From NCBI GenBank assembly GCA_902774075.1, contig CACYGT010000004.1, positions 1 through 42,696 of the forward strand: a DNA stretch of 42,696 nt, in the 5' to 3' direction. The translations under genes were made by a program, and so were the position numbers. The stretch's first letter is position 1; each line of letters starts with the position of its first letter. Of the stretch, positions 23,944 through 31,420 are shown in pieces. Origin of the DNA: an uncultured Bacteroidales bacterium. Its GTDB lineage: Bacteria > Bacteroidota > Bacteroidia > Bacteroidales > Paludibacteraceae. The notes under the pieces are model-generated. The model was given only the letters and a program-made list of their open reading frames with translations. It was not told where the DNA came from and did not search any database.

Positions 23944-25454
23944 TGGACGCACGCCAGTATATATTGAGCCCGCGGGAGGCGTATGTAGCCGAACAGCAAT
24001 GGCGGGTGGTCAAGAAGAGTGTAGATGCACGTCAGCGAGAGCTGAAGGTGCATCTTACCGTTTTAACGGACGAACAAGGAAAGCCCATCTCCAAAGATGC
24101 GCCGATCCCTTTGTACGAACCGCCGGTATTTCAGGATGTGCATCAGGCCAAGCGCTCAGCTGTGATCATTGGCGCCGGTCCGGCAGGACTCTTTGCCGCA
24201 CTGACGCTGCTGGAGCACGGGATCAAGCCGGTCATCTACGAGCGGGGAAAAGAGGTCAGTGAACGAAAGAAAGATATCGCGCTGCTCAATCGAAACGAAG
24301 GCCTGAATCCGGAGTCGAATTACTGCTTTGGCGAAGGCGGGGCAGGTACGTTTTCCGATGGCAAACTGTTCTCGCGCTCCAAGAAACGCGGTAACATGCA
24401 GCGGGTGATGGAGCTGTTCCATTACTTCGGTGCACCGGATACAGTGCTCTACGAAGCGCACGCGCATATTGGTTCCGATAAGTTGCCCGGCATCATCAGA
24501 GCGATGCGGGAGAAGATTATCGAATGCGGCGGAGAGATACATTTTGAGACTTGCGTTACAAGTCTCAAAAATTTCAAATTTCAAATTTCAAATTTCAAAT
24601 TTCCAATTATCCTCGCCATCGGACATTCTGCCCACGATACGTATCGCATGCTGGCGGCCGAAGGCGTTGCCCTTGAAACCAAAGGTTTTGCGATGGGTGT
24701 ACGTGCGGAACACCCGCAGGCACTCATTAACAGACTCATGTATCATTCTACGAATGTGGAGTATGTCGGTAATGCTTCGTACAGTCTGGTGACGCAGGTC
24801 GATGGACGCGGCGTGTACTCGTTCTGTATGTGTCCGGGCGGACATATTGTGCCGGCGGGAAGTGAGGCAGGCAGTTGTGTGGTGAACGGCATGAGTGCAA
24901 GCCATCGCAACAGTCCTTATGCAAACAGCGGTATCGTCGTGCAGATTAATCCGGAGGATATACCAGGGGATGATCCGCTGAGAGGATTAGCGTTTCAGGA
25001 GGAACTGGAGCGGCTGGCTTTTGAGCATGGCGGACCGCAAGCACAAGCGCCTGGACAGCGGTTGAAGGATTTTGTGGAAGGACGCTTGTCCAAAGATCTG
25101 CCGAGTTGCAGTTATCTGCCTGGGATAGTAAGTAGCAGGCTCGACCAATGGTTACCGGCGCATATAGGAAAGCGCTTACAGCATGGATTTAAGGATTTTG
25201 ACAGGAAATACACAGGGTATCTGACGAATGAGGCGGTGATCGTAGGTGTAGAGAGCAGGAGTAGCAGTGCGGTGCGTATACCGCGCGATCCGGAGAGTTT
25301 GGAGAGTGTGAACACGCCGGGCTTGTATCCTTGCGGTGAAGGCGCGGGGTATGCGGGAGGTATCACGAGTAGTGCGTTAGACGGCATCAATGCAGCACTA
25401 AAGATAGCAGAGATGAGCGAATCACGCAATAATCACACAATAATCACGCAATAA
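23943..25454 (+). CDS. NAD(P)/FAD-dependent oxidoreductase
   Basis: Protein of 503 residues. A short N-terminal alpha/beta domain is followed by the FAD-binding Rossmann motif VIIGAGPAGLFAALTLLEHGIKPVIYERG (residues about 76-104). Then come NPESNYCFGEGGAGTFSDGKLFSR and the closing ATGHSAHDT-type motif (here LAIGHSAHDTYRML). The C-terminal FAD motif is GLYPCGEGAGYAGGITSSALDGINAAL. Flavoproteins of this family are common in Bacteroidota; the substrate is unknown. The start is ATG 23943, overlapping the recA stop. Two oddities: a five-unit 7-bp array is translated as NFKFQISNFKF in place of the usual loop, and the last codons and stop come from the dispersed 11-bp repeat. Confidence 0.88.
   Translation: MDARQYILSPREAYVAEQQWRVVKKSVDARQRELKVHLTVLTDEQGKPISKDAPIPLYEPPVFQDVHQAKRSAVIIGAGPAGLFAALTLLEHGIKPVIYERGKEVSERKKDIALLNRNEGLNPESNYCFGEGGAGTFSDGKLFSRSKKRGNMQRVMELFHYFGAPDTVLYEAHAHIGSDKLPGIIRAMREKIIECGGEIHFETCVTSLKNFKFQISNFKFPIILAIGHSAHDTYRMLAAEGVALETKGFAMGVRAEHPQALINRLMYHSTNVEYVGNASYSLVTQVDGRGVYSFCMCPGGHIVPAGSEAGSCVVNGMSASHRNSPYANSGIVVQINPEDIPGDDPLRGLAFQEELERLAFEHGGPQAQAPGQRLKDFVEGRLSKDLPSCSYLPGIVSSRLDQWLPAHIGKRLQHGFKDFDRKYTGYLTNEAVIVGVESRSSSAVRIPRDPESLESVNTPGLYPCGEGAGYAGGITSSALDGINAALKIAEMSESRNNHTIITQ
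24546..24603 (+). repeat. Hairpin plus (AAATTTC)5 array within the FAD oxidoreductase gene
   Basis: Perfect 8-bp inverted repeat, GAGACTTG and CAAGTCTC (24546-24566), followed by five tandem copies of the 7-bp unit AAATTTC (24569-24603). A unit of seven bases means any single gain or loss shifts the reading frame. The array resembles, in reverse complement, the AAATTTGAAA runs in the porP and secG leaders. Confidence 0.85.
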
Positions 25455-25518
25455 TCACCCAATAAGACTCCGTTGCAACCCTGTAATTTGGCGGGCTCTC
25501 AGCCGATTTGTGGCTGGA
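25420..25518 (+). repeat. Dispersed ~100-bp element, copy 2
   Basis: Same architecture and orientation as 3131-3230: four 11-bp units (25420-25463), then a tail with ACTCCGTTGCA, TTTGGCGGGCTC and the CAGCC/GGCTG hairpin. It overlaps the last codons and stop of the FAD oxidoreductase gene. Confidence 0.9.
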
Positions 25519-25533
25519 CGGGTATAGGACAAC

Positions 25534-25566
25534 AAAAAATGCAGACCGAATGGCCTGCATTTTTTT
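25534..25566. terminator. Bidirectional terminator between convergent genes
   Basis: AAAAAATGCAG and CTGCATTTTTT form an 11-bp perfect stem with a 10-base loop. The T-run on both strands can end both the plus-strand FAD gene and the minus-strand secreted-protein gene. Confidence 0.88.
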
Positions 25567-25585
25567 GTTAATCAGCTAAACTTGA

Positions 25586-26260
25586 TTAGAGTTGTGCGCC
25601 GAGTACATTGTACTCTACACCGTTCTTGCGGATAACGATCTGGCCATCACGATAGAACTTCTCTACTTTAACAGCTTCGTTGGTGTTGTCAAGACCTTGA
25701 CCTTTAGCACGGAAAACGAAAGCATAGAAGTTGATAGCACCTACCGGATAGAAGATGTCGATATCACCCTCTTTTACGTCGCAATTCAGGACAGGATAAA
25801 CCTTGGTCTCTTTCTCCGGATCCGCAGAATCCAATCCTTTTACCAGGACAGCTTCGCTCTCCAGCAAAACGTGATTAAGGATCGTGTCACCATTTTGTAC
25901 CAGAGCTACATTACGATCGGTTGCACTATTCGAACCGGTACGAGCGCAGATAAACAACTGACCTGCTGCAGGAACAGTTAACAACAGCGCGTTCGTAGCG
26001 TCTGCTTTCACTTGCGATCTACCACCGGTTTTCAGACGGAGAGCAAATTTCTCTTGTGCTTCTACGGTGCCAAAGTAGCAACTGTTGGAGTCTACTGCTA
26101 CTTTGTTGCCTGCCTCGTCGGTAATAGACAAAACAAATTCGCCGTCATTAAAGCTTTTACCATTGAGCGAACCTGCAGCTGCTACTTCAGTAAAAATGAT
26201 TTGCTCTGCGTTAACAGTCATTGCTGCAAAGAGAGCTGCGAAGAGGAAAAATTTCTTCAT
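25586..26260 (-). CDS. Secreted protein with type IX sorting-like C-terminus
   Basis: Protein of 224 residues with a clear signal peptide (MKKFFLFAALFAAMTVNA, cleavage before EQII). The mature part is beta-rich, with FICARTGSNSATDRN and the tract EGDIDIFYPVGAINFYAFVFRA, resembling small surface or carbohydrate-associated beta domains, but I cannot assign a named family. The end, VEKFYRDGQIVIRKNGVEYNVLGAQL, follows the type A sorting-domain pattern of type IX cargo (K-x-x-R-(D/N)-G-Q-h-x-I-x-(K/R)-x-G-x-x-Y-x-x-x-G-x-x). Its own promoter is at 26332-26363. It is probably exported by the PorP/GldKLMN machinery encoded at 6291-12170. Role of the mature domain unknown. Confidence 0.75.
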   Translation of the reverse strand: MKKFFLFAALFAAMTVNAEQIIFTEVAAAGSLNGKSFNDGEFVLSITDEAGNKVAVDSNSCYFGTVEAQEKFALRLKTGGRSQVKADATNALLLTVPAAGQLFICARTGSNSATDRNVALVQNGDTILNHVLLESEAVLVKGLDSADPEKETKVYPVLNCDVKEGDIDIFYPVGAINFYAFVFRAKGQGLDNTNEAVKVEKFYRDGQIVIRKNGVEYNVLGAQL

Positions 26261-26331
26261 AAATGTTGAGTTTTAATTGTTAATATAAAAAGGTTGATTT
26301 TGTAAAGTCAAGTTTACATAATTTCACGATG

Positions 26332-26363
26332 CAAAAGTACTGCTTTTTTTTGATATAAGCAAT
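26332..26363 (-). promoter_or_regulatory. Promoter of the secreted-protein gene
   Basis: Minus strand: ATTG (26363-26360) in the -33 position, 20-base spacer, TACTTTTG (26339-26332). The extended -33 reads ATTGCTTATATCA, followed by A8 and GCAG exactly as in the tRNA-Gln promoter. The leader is about 70 bases. Confidence 0.72.
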
Positions 26364-26407
26364 CATTTTTTGGCAAAAAATGTGTAATAATTGATTTTTT
26401 AATCAAT

Positions 26408-26442
26408 TTTGGCACGATATTCGTATATTTTTAGTAACTTTG
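26408..26442 (+). promoter_or_regulatory. Probable promoter of the GH28 gene
   Basis: TAACTTTG at 26435-26442 is a good -7 box, 20 bases before the ATG. The nearest TTTG (26408-26411) is 23 bases upstream of it, wider than the usual 19-20, so the -33 element is weak and an activator may be needed. Confidence 0.5.
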
Positions 26443-26462
26443 CACACCAATTTGTTTGAATT

Positions 26463-27965
26463 ATGAAAAAACTCAGCCTCTTGGTCGCATTCTTCAGTGT
26501 CCTGTGTTGGACCGCGACCGCACAAAGTAAGTACGATCATTATTACGAGGGTTTGCCTATCGAGATAGAGCATGTCCAAGACGTGAAGTTCCCCGCCACA
26601 TCGGTGAATATTGCGCAATATGGTGCTGTGCCGGACGGCAAGACGGAGTGCACCGAAGCGTTTGAGCAAGCCATCAAGGACTTGAGTAAGCAGGGCGGCG
26701 GACATGTGATAGTGCCGCGCGGGGTGTGGAAGACCGGCCCGATCGTGCTGCGCAGTAATATCGACCTTCACTTGAGTAAGGGCGCGACCATACTCTTTAG
26801 CGAGAACAGGGAGTTGTACGTACAGAAGAACGACACCCTGCGTGATGGCAGTAAGAAATGCAATGCGTTTATTCGCGCGTCCAAGTGCGAGAACGTAGGT
26901 ATCACCGGTAAGGGCGTGATAGACGGTCAGGGATTTATCTGGCGGCCTATCAAGGAGAAGAAAGTGGTGCGTGATGGCGGTCTGACGGACGTGTGGGAGG
27001 CAGCCTTAGCGCTCGGCGGAACCCTCAAGCAGGACGACAAGACCTATCGTATCTGGTATCCGTTCAATTTGAATCCGGAACTGGGTATTCCGGATATCGC
27101 CGCTACGCCTGAGGCGCAGAGTAATATGCGTCCGACGCTGGTCAATATCATCGACTCGAAGAACGTAGTGATTGAGGGAGTGACGATTCGCAACAGCCCG
27201 AAACTGCATCTGGTGCCTACGCGTATACAGAACCTGATTATCGAGAATGTGACGATCGACTGTCCGTGGTGGGCACAGAACGGTGATGCCATTGACCCGG
27301 GCAATGTGCAGGTAGCGCTCATCGCCGGCTGTAATGTGAACTGCGGTGATGACGGTCTGTGTATGAAAGGCGGCGCGGGACAGAAAGGTGTAGACGCCGG
27401 TCCGCAACGTGACTTCTTGATCTGCAATGACACCGTTTACCGTGCACACGGCGGTTTCGTCATCGGTTCGGAGTTCAGCGGTGGTATGCAGCGCATCATC
27501 GTCAAGGACTGTGTGTTCGACGGCACCGACACCGGTTGTCGTTTCAAATCAGCCCCTGGGCGCGGCGGTTGGTGCGAAGATATCTACTGCATCAATATCG
27601 TGATGAAGAACATTCGTGAAGCGGATTTCTTCTTTGAGTCGGGTTATGCAGACCGGGCAGCAGGAGGTCGCGGCGCGACGGATAGCGACGATAAGAGTAA
27701 GTTCTTCCCCGAGTGGAGCAACATCACCTTCCGTAACATCACCTGCGTCAACTCGCACAAAGCCGTGCAGATGACAGGCCTGAAGGGCCTGCCTGTGCAC
27801 GATATCCTGTTTGATGGTATCAACTGGTACGGTGCACGCGAAGGCATGAGTATGGACTATGCCGAGAAGATTACCTTCCTCAACTGCACGATGTCACCGC
27901 TCAGGACGAATGTCATCAAGCATAGCAAGAATCTCCTCTGGAATGGGGTAGAGATGGAAGAATAG
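26463..27965 (+). CDS. Glycoside hydrolase family 28 (polygalacturonase-like)
   Basis: Secreted pectin-degrading enzyme acting on alpha-1,4-galacturonan, probably periplasmic. Signal peptide LLVAFFSVLCWTATA, then a GH28 right-handed beta-helix. It begins VNIAQYGAVPDGKTECTEAFEQAI, with VPRGVWKTGPIVLRSNIDLHLSKGATI, both standard N-terminal blocks. Catalytic region: NGDAIDPGN (about 273-281), NCGDDGLCMKGG (about 293-304) with the Asp pair, AHGGFVIGSEFSGG for the GHG site, and CRFKS at 359-363 for the RIK site. Length 500, typical of Bacteroidetes GH28. It is convergent with PL1, with a terminator between them. Exo or endo action cannot be decided. Confidence 0.92.
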   Translation: MKKLSLLVAFFSVLCWTATAQSKYDHYYEGLPIEIEHVQDVKFPATSVNIAQYGAVPDGKTECTEAFEQAIKDLSKQGGGHVIVPRGVWKTGPIVLRSNIDLHLSKGATILFSENRELYVQKNDTLRDGSKKCNAFIRASKCENVGITGKGVIDGQGFIWRPIKEKKVVRDGGLTDVWEAALALGGTLKQDDKTYRIWYPFNLNPELGIPDIAATPEAQSNMRPTLVNIIDSKNVVIEGVTIRNSPKLHLVPTRIQNLIIENVTIDCPWWAQNGDAIDPGNVQVALIAGCNVNCGDDGLCMKGGAGQKGVDAGPQRDFLICNDTVYRAHGGFVIGSEFSGGMQRIIVKDCVFDGTDTGCRFKSAPGRGGWCEDIYCINIVMKNIREADFFFESGYADRAAGGRGATDSDDKSKFFPEWSNITFRNITCVNSHKAVQMTGLKGLPVHDILFDGINWYGAREGMSMDYAEKITFLNCTMSPLRTNVIKHSKNLLWNGVEMEE

Positions 27966-27971
27966 ATAATG

Positions 27972-28000
27972 ATAATGGCTCGCGAGATGCGAGCCATTAT
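27972..28000. terminator. Bidirectional terminator between GH28 and PL1
   Basis: Perfect 12-bp stem, ATAATGGCTCGC and GCGAGCCATTAT, around a GAGAT loop, in the 37-base gap between the two convergent genes. Confidence 0.85.
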
Positions 28001-28002
28001 TG

Positions 28003-29451
28003 TTAATAGAGATCAGCGACGATCGCGTTGAGATATACTTCTAAGTTCACGATGCCGGTCACCAGTGTCTGCAGTCGGCTGTCGGCATAGGAGTGCGGGT
28101 TCAAACCATGTGCCTCTTCCCATGCATCGGGTATGCCGTCGTTGTCGGAGTCTTTGTCCCGTGTACCGCTGTATGCGGGCCAACCGCCTACGTCAGAAGG
28201 AGTGTCGATCAGTCCGCCTCTCGAGCCTTTGGAACCGGTGTAGGTGGAGTTGCCATTCCTTACCTCGTTCATGATACGCGTGTCGATGGCATCGCGTTGA
28301 AGAGAGCAACCGGCTTTCGCCAACACCGTCTCATAAGCCGATTCGGCCGTTTGTTCGTTCTCCATGGCCGTCAGTCCTTCGGTCCAGCGGGTCAGCGCTT
28401 TGACGTTATCGCCCTGCTGCGTGGAGCCTTTCCAGTTATCAGCTGTCACATCGGCATAGCCGTACATGTAGTTACCGGAGAGGAAGAACTTACCCGGGAT
28501 AAGGGTGTGGCCGTCGGAGCAATAGGAGCAGCTGACGGAAGGATCGACGAGGCGGTTCTTCTTGCTCGTCGCCGGTCCGGCCTTGTAGTAGTTGTTGACC
28601 ATATTGATCTTACGTACCTGCGTGTATCCTTCGCCGCCATAGGTGGAGTTGCCGCCCCAGTTATAGACGACGTTATTGACGTAGTCAATAGGACCAAAGC
28701 AGACGTTGTTGACGTAGGAGTGGTCAAAACGCGGGTTACGGCTGTCGTGGTGCGCCAGGAGGTTATGATGGAAGGTCGCATTAGTACCGCCCCATATACC
28801 GCCGTATCCGTGTTGTCCTTTGCCGTGAACAGAAATGCGCAGGGACTCAGAGATGACGCAGTACTGCATGGTGAAATTGGTGTTACCATAGCAGCTCACG
28901 CACTCATCGACAGACCACGAGCAGCTGAGGTGATCGAGCACGACGTTCTTGGAGTCGTTGACGGAGACCGCATCGTACTCGGTGTTTTTCTCCTCTGAGC
29001 CTTTCTCGCCCATACGGATATGCAGGAAGCGCACGATGACGTTATCGGCGTTCTTGATGATGAGCGGATAGTCTGCCAGGCATATACCGTCTCCCGGAGC
29101 TGACTGACCGGCGATGGTGATGTTGCCCTTCGAGATCGTCAGCGGCTTTTGCAGGTGTATCACACCCGCTACGCGGAAGATGATGATACGTGCATCGCCT
29201 TGCTCGACAGCATAGCGCAGTGTGCCGGGAACAGGCTTGCTCTCTTCCGGATCGATCGAGTCGTTGAGCATGGTCACCGCATAGACGGTACCGCCTTGTC
29301 CGCCCGTAGTAGCAGCGCCGCCTCCTTGGATATAATGGCAGGCTGCTACTAAAGCGGGATCATCTTGTTGTTGCGGATCCGGCCCGTCGGACTTACAAGC
29401 GCCCAACAGTACCGCCGCAAGCAAGAGGTAGAAAAACTTATTTATAGCCAT
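28003..29451 (-). CDS. Pectate lyase (PL1-like) lipoprotein
   Basis: Cleaves polygalacturonate by beta-elimination, probably on the cell surface. Signal peptide with lipobox LLGAC (Cys19 from ATG 29451). The PL1 beta-helix shows GGAATTGGQGGTVYAVTMLNDS, GTLRYAVEQGDARIIIFRVAGVI, ITIAGQSAPGDGICL, NVIVRFLHIRMGE, DHLSCSWSVDECVS and HDSRNPRFDHS, with Asp and Arg in catalytic and calcium-binding positions. The C-terminus carries DKDSDNDGIPDAWEEAHGLNP, a calcium-binding EF-hand-like segment usual in this family. I start at ATG 29451 (482 residues), 14 bases inside the susD gene's end; a longer start would read the susD shadow frame. Encoded downstream of susC and susD. Confidence 0.92.
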   Translation of the reverse strand: MAINKFFYLLLAAVLLGACKSDGPDPQQQDDPALVAACHYIQGGGAATTGGQGGTVYAVTMLNDSIDPEESKPVPGTLRYAVEQGDARIIIFRVAGVIHLQKPLTISKGNITIAGQSAPGDGICLADYPLIIKNADNVIVRFLHIRMGEKGSEEKNTEYDAVSVNDSKNVVLDHLSCSWSVDECVSCYGNTNFTMQYCVISESLRISVHGKGQHGYGGIWGGTNATFHHNLLAHHDSRNPRFDHSYVNNVCFGPIDYVNNVVYNWGGNSTYGGEGYTQVRKINMVNNYYKAGPATSKKNRLVDPSVSCSYCSDGHTLIPGKFFLSGNYMYGYADVTADNWKGSTQQGDNVKALTRWTEGLTAMENEQTAESAYETVLAKAGCSLQRDAIDTRIMNEVRNGNSTYTGSKGSRGGLIDTPSDVGGWPAYSGTRDKDSDNDGIPDAWEEAHGLNPHSYADSRLQTLVTGIVNLEVYLNAIVADLY

Positions 29452-31399
29452 AGTTATTCCACAGAGTACCGTTCGAGGACGCCAGACTGGAAGAGAAGAT
29501 GGGCCAGTACTGTCTGGACTCCAGTTTTTCCTCGCTGACGAAGAGCGGATAGTTGGTTTCGCTGAGCACAAGACCCTTTGTATCGGAGTAGAACAGGTCT
29601 TTAGCCTGCCAACCGTTGAGCTTGTTGAAGGTAGCAGGACGCTCTGTCTCACCCTTGCACAAGCCCCAGATACTATCCATAACATAGCCGCCTATCTGCT
29701 CGTCGAAGCGATATTTGTAGTAGATCGAGTCGCCGATATTGAGTGCATGGCGCGTGTCGAATTTCGCCATCTCGCGGATAAGTGTCTGGTGTGCGACCAT
29801 TTTCTCTTTGAGGTTACCCCAGCGCATCAGGTCGTACTTACGTACATACTCACCGCAGAGCTCAAACGCACGTTCTTGCATGATGTTCTCCATATTGAGG
29901 GCAGAGAGGTTCTCCACACCGGCGCGTGCACGCAGTTTGTTGACTTGTGCGAGCGGGTCCAGACCGGTTGTGTTCTCCGGTGCATCACCGCTGATACCGC
30001 CTAACGAAGCCTCTGCGAACATAAGAAGGATGTCGGCATAGCGCAGTACCGGGAAGTCGATACCTTCGTCGGTAGATGAAACCGAACGACCTTCTGCCAT
30101 CCACTCATAGCGGAACTTACCGAGGTAGAAAGTACCGATCTGCGAGTGTTTCTGATAGAGCTTGTCGGCATTACCGGTAGTGTCCTTAGGGAAGATATAG
30201 GTACGCGCGGTATCCGACTTGGACTCGCCTTCACCGTTGTTGTACTCCCATTGACCGGTTACGAAAGTAACCGCACGACGTTTGTCTTTCTTGTCAAAGG
30301 CATATACGAGCGCGGGGGAGATACAGATATGTCCGTTGGAGGAACCGCCTGTGGTATAACCGGGCAGGTGTCCGCCTACCGTCGTTTGCGCGTCCGTAGA
30401 GAGCTTCGGTGCGTTGTAGTTAAGCACCTGACCGCGTGCACCGTCTGCAAACGGCATCACCCAGATATGCTCCATCTTGTCGTATGCGGTCACATCCTCG
30501 CAGATCTGATGGAAAGGTGTTGCAAAATCAGCAGCCAGTTTGTAGTCCTCGTTCTTGATGATCTCAGCGCAAGCCTCGAGTGCCTCTTGATACACCGCGC
30601 GGCGCAGTTCAGCATCTTCGATGTTATAGCGTACGCTGTATCCTTCCGGATCTTCGATGGTGAGCGGACGAACGGCTTTGCCGGCGTACATCAGGTCCAT
30701 ACGTGCGAGCAGACCCAGTGCGGCAGCTTTGTTGGCGCGGCCTACGTTGTTCGCAGAAGCACCTTTGCGCTCAGCAGACCAAGGCAGGTACTCTGCCGCT
30801 TTCTTGAGATCGATACGCAGTTGATCGTAGATGACATTACGGTCGGTCTTTTTGGCATTGACACCTTCCCCGTCTTTCGCTATCGATACAAAACGTGCGG
30901 GTACGTCACCCCAAAACTTGATCTGCTCCAGGTAAGCGAACGAGCGCAGGAAATACGCCTCGCCAAGGAAAGCCTTCATCTCCGCGTCTTTCTCCACGTT
31001 TCCGTACTCTTCGAGACCCTCGATGATGTTGTTGCAGCGCTCAATCATCGTGTTGAGGTAAGACCAGATGTCCTCGCCTTTGGCACTCGATACGTTGGTG
31101 TTCGCAAGACCGAGGTCATACAGCATCAAGACCTGATCCGCTTTTTTGTCAGACGTCGATTTGGTGCTATACTCGATATCGGTATTGTATCCCTGGAAAC
31201 CGCAGGCCAGACGGTTACGATAGGAGTTGTTGGCTCCCATCAGGTTATAGACACCGTAGATAGCCTGTTCGGTGGTGTTGGCGCTGGAGAAGACCGTAGA
31301 GGCGTCCATCGCCGAAGGAGACTCGTTGCCCAGGAAACTATCGCAACTGACCATCATTGCGGTCGCCGCGATGAGCCAAAGTAATTTACTGTATTTCAT
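29438..31399 (-). CDS. SusD/RagB-family glycan-binding lipoprotein
   Basis: Surface lipoprotein that forms the lid on the SusC-type transporter and binds glycan. Lipobox AMMVSC (lipidated Cys19). The N-terminal part has ANTTEQAIYGVYNLMG and the TPR-like GEAYFLRSFAYLEQIKFWGDVP, the SusD hallmark. The C-terminal RagB part has DFPVLRYADILLMFAEASL and NKLRARAGV, MQERAFELCGEYVRKYDLMRWG. Length 653, on the long side. It is 21 bases from susC and overlaps the PL1 gene. The neighbours predict pectin fragments as ligand. Confidence 0.95.
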   Translation of the reverse strand: MKYSKLLWLIAATAMMVSCDSFLGNESPSAMDASTVFSSANTTEQAIYGVYNLMGANNSYRNRLACGFQGYNTDIEYSTKSTSDKKADQVLMLYDLGLANTNVSSAKGEDIWSYLNTMIERCNNIIEGLEEYGNVEKDAEMKAFLGEAYFLRSFAYLEQIKFWGDVPARFVSIAKDGEGVNAKKTDRNVIYDQLRIDLKKAAEYLPWSAERKGASANNVGRANKAAALGLLARMDLMYAGKAVRPLTIEDPEGYSVRYNIEDAELRRAVYQEALEACAEIIKNEDYKLAADFATPFHQICEDVTAYDKMEHIWVMPFADGARGQVLNYNAPKLSTDAQTTVGGHLPGYTTGGSSNGHICISPALVYAFDKKDKRRAVTFVTGQWEYNNGEGESKSDTARTYIFPKDTTGNADKLYQKHSQIGTFYLGKFRYEWMAEGRSVSSTDEGIDFPVLRYADILLMFAEASLGGISGDAPENTTGLDPLAQVNKLRARAGVENLSALNMENIMQERAFELCGEYVRKYDLMRWGNLKEKMVAHQTLIREMAKFDTRHALNIGDSIYYKYRFDEQIGGYVMDSIWGLCKGETERPATFNKLNGWQAKDLFYSDTKGLVLSETNYPLFVSEEKLESRQYWPIFSSSLASSNGTLWNNYGYK

Positions 31400-31420
31400 A
31401 ATGATAGTGTATTAGCTTAA

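Noticed and set aside
29452..29685. Longer start for the PL1 lipoprotein
   Set aside because: It would hide the lipobox signal peptide and translate 78 residues antisense in frame terms to susD coding; the ATG at 29451 gives a clean signal peptide.
30146..31384. 412-codon open frame on the plus strand
   Set aside because: Antisense to susD, with no recognisable domain or start context.
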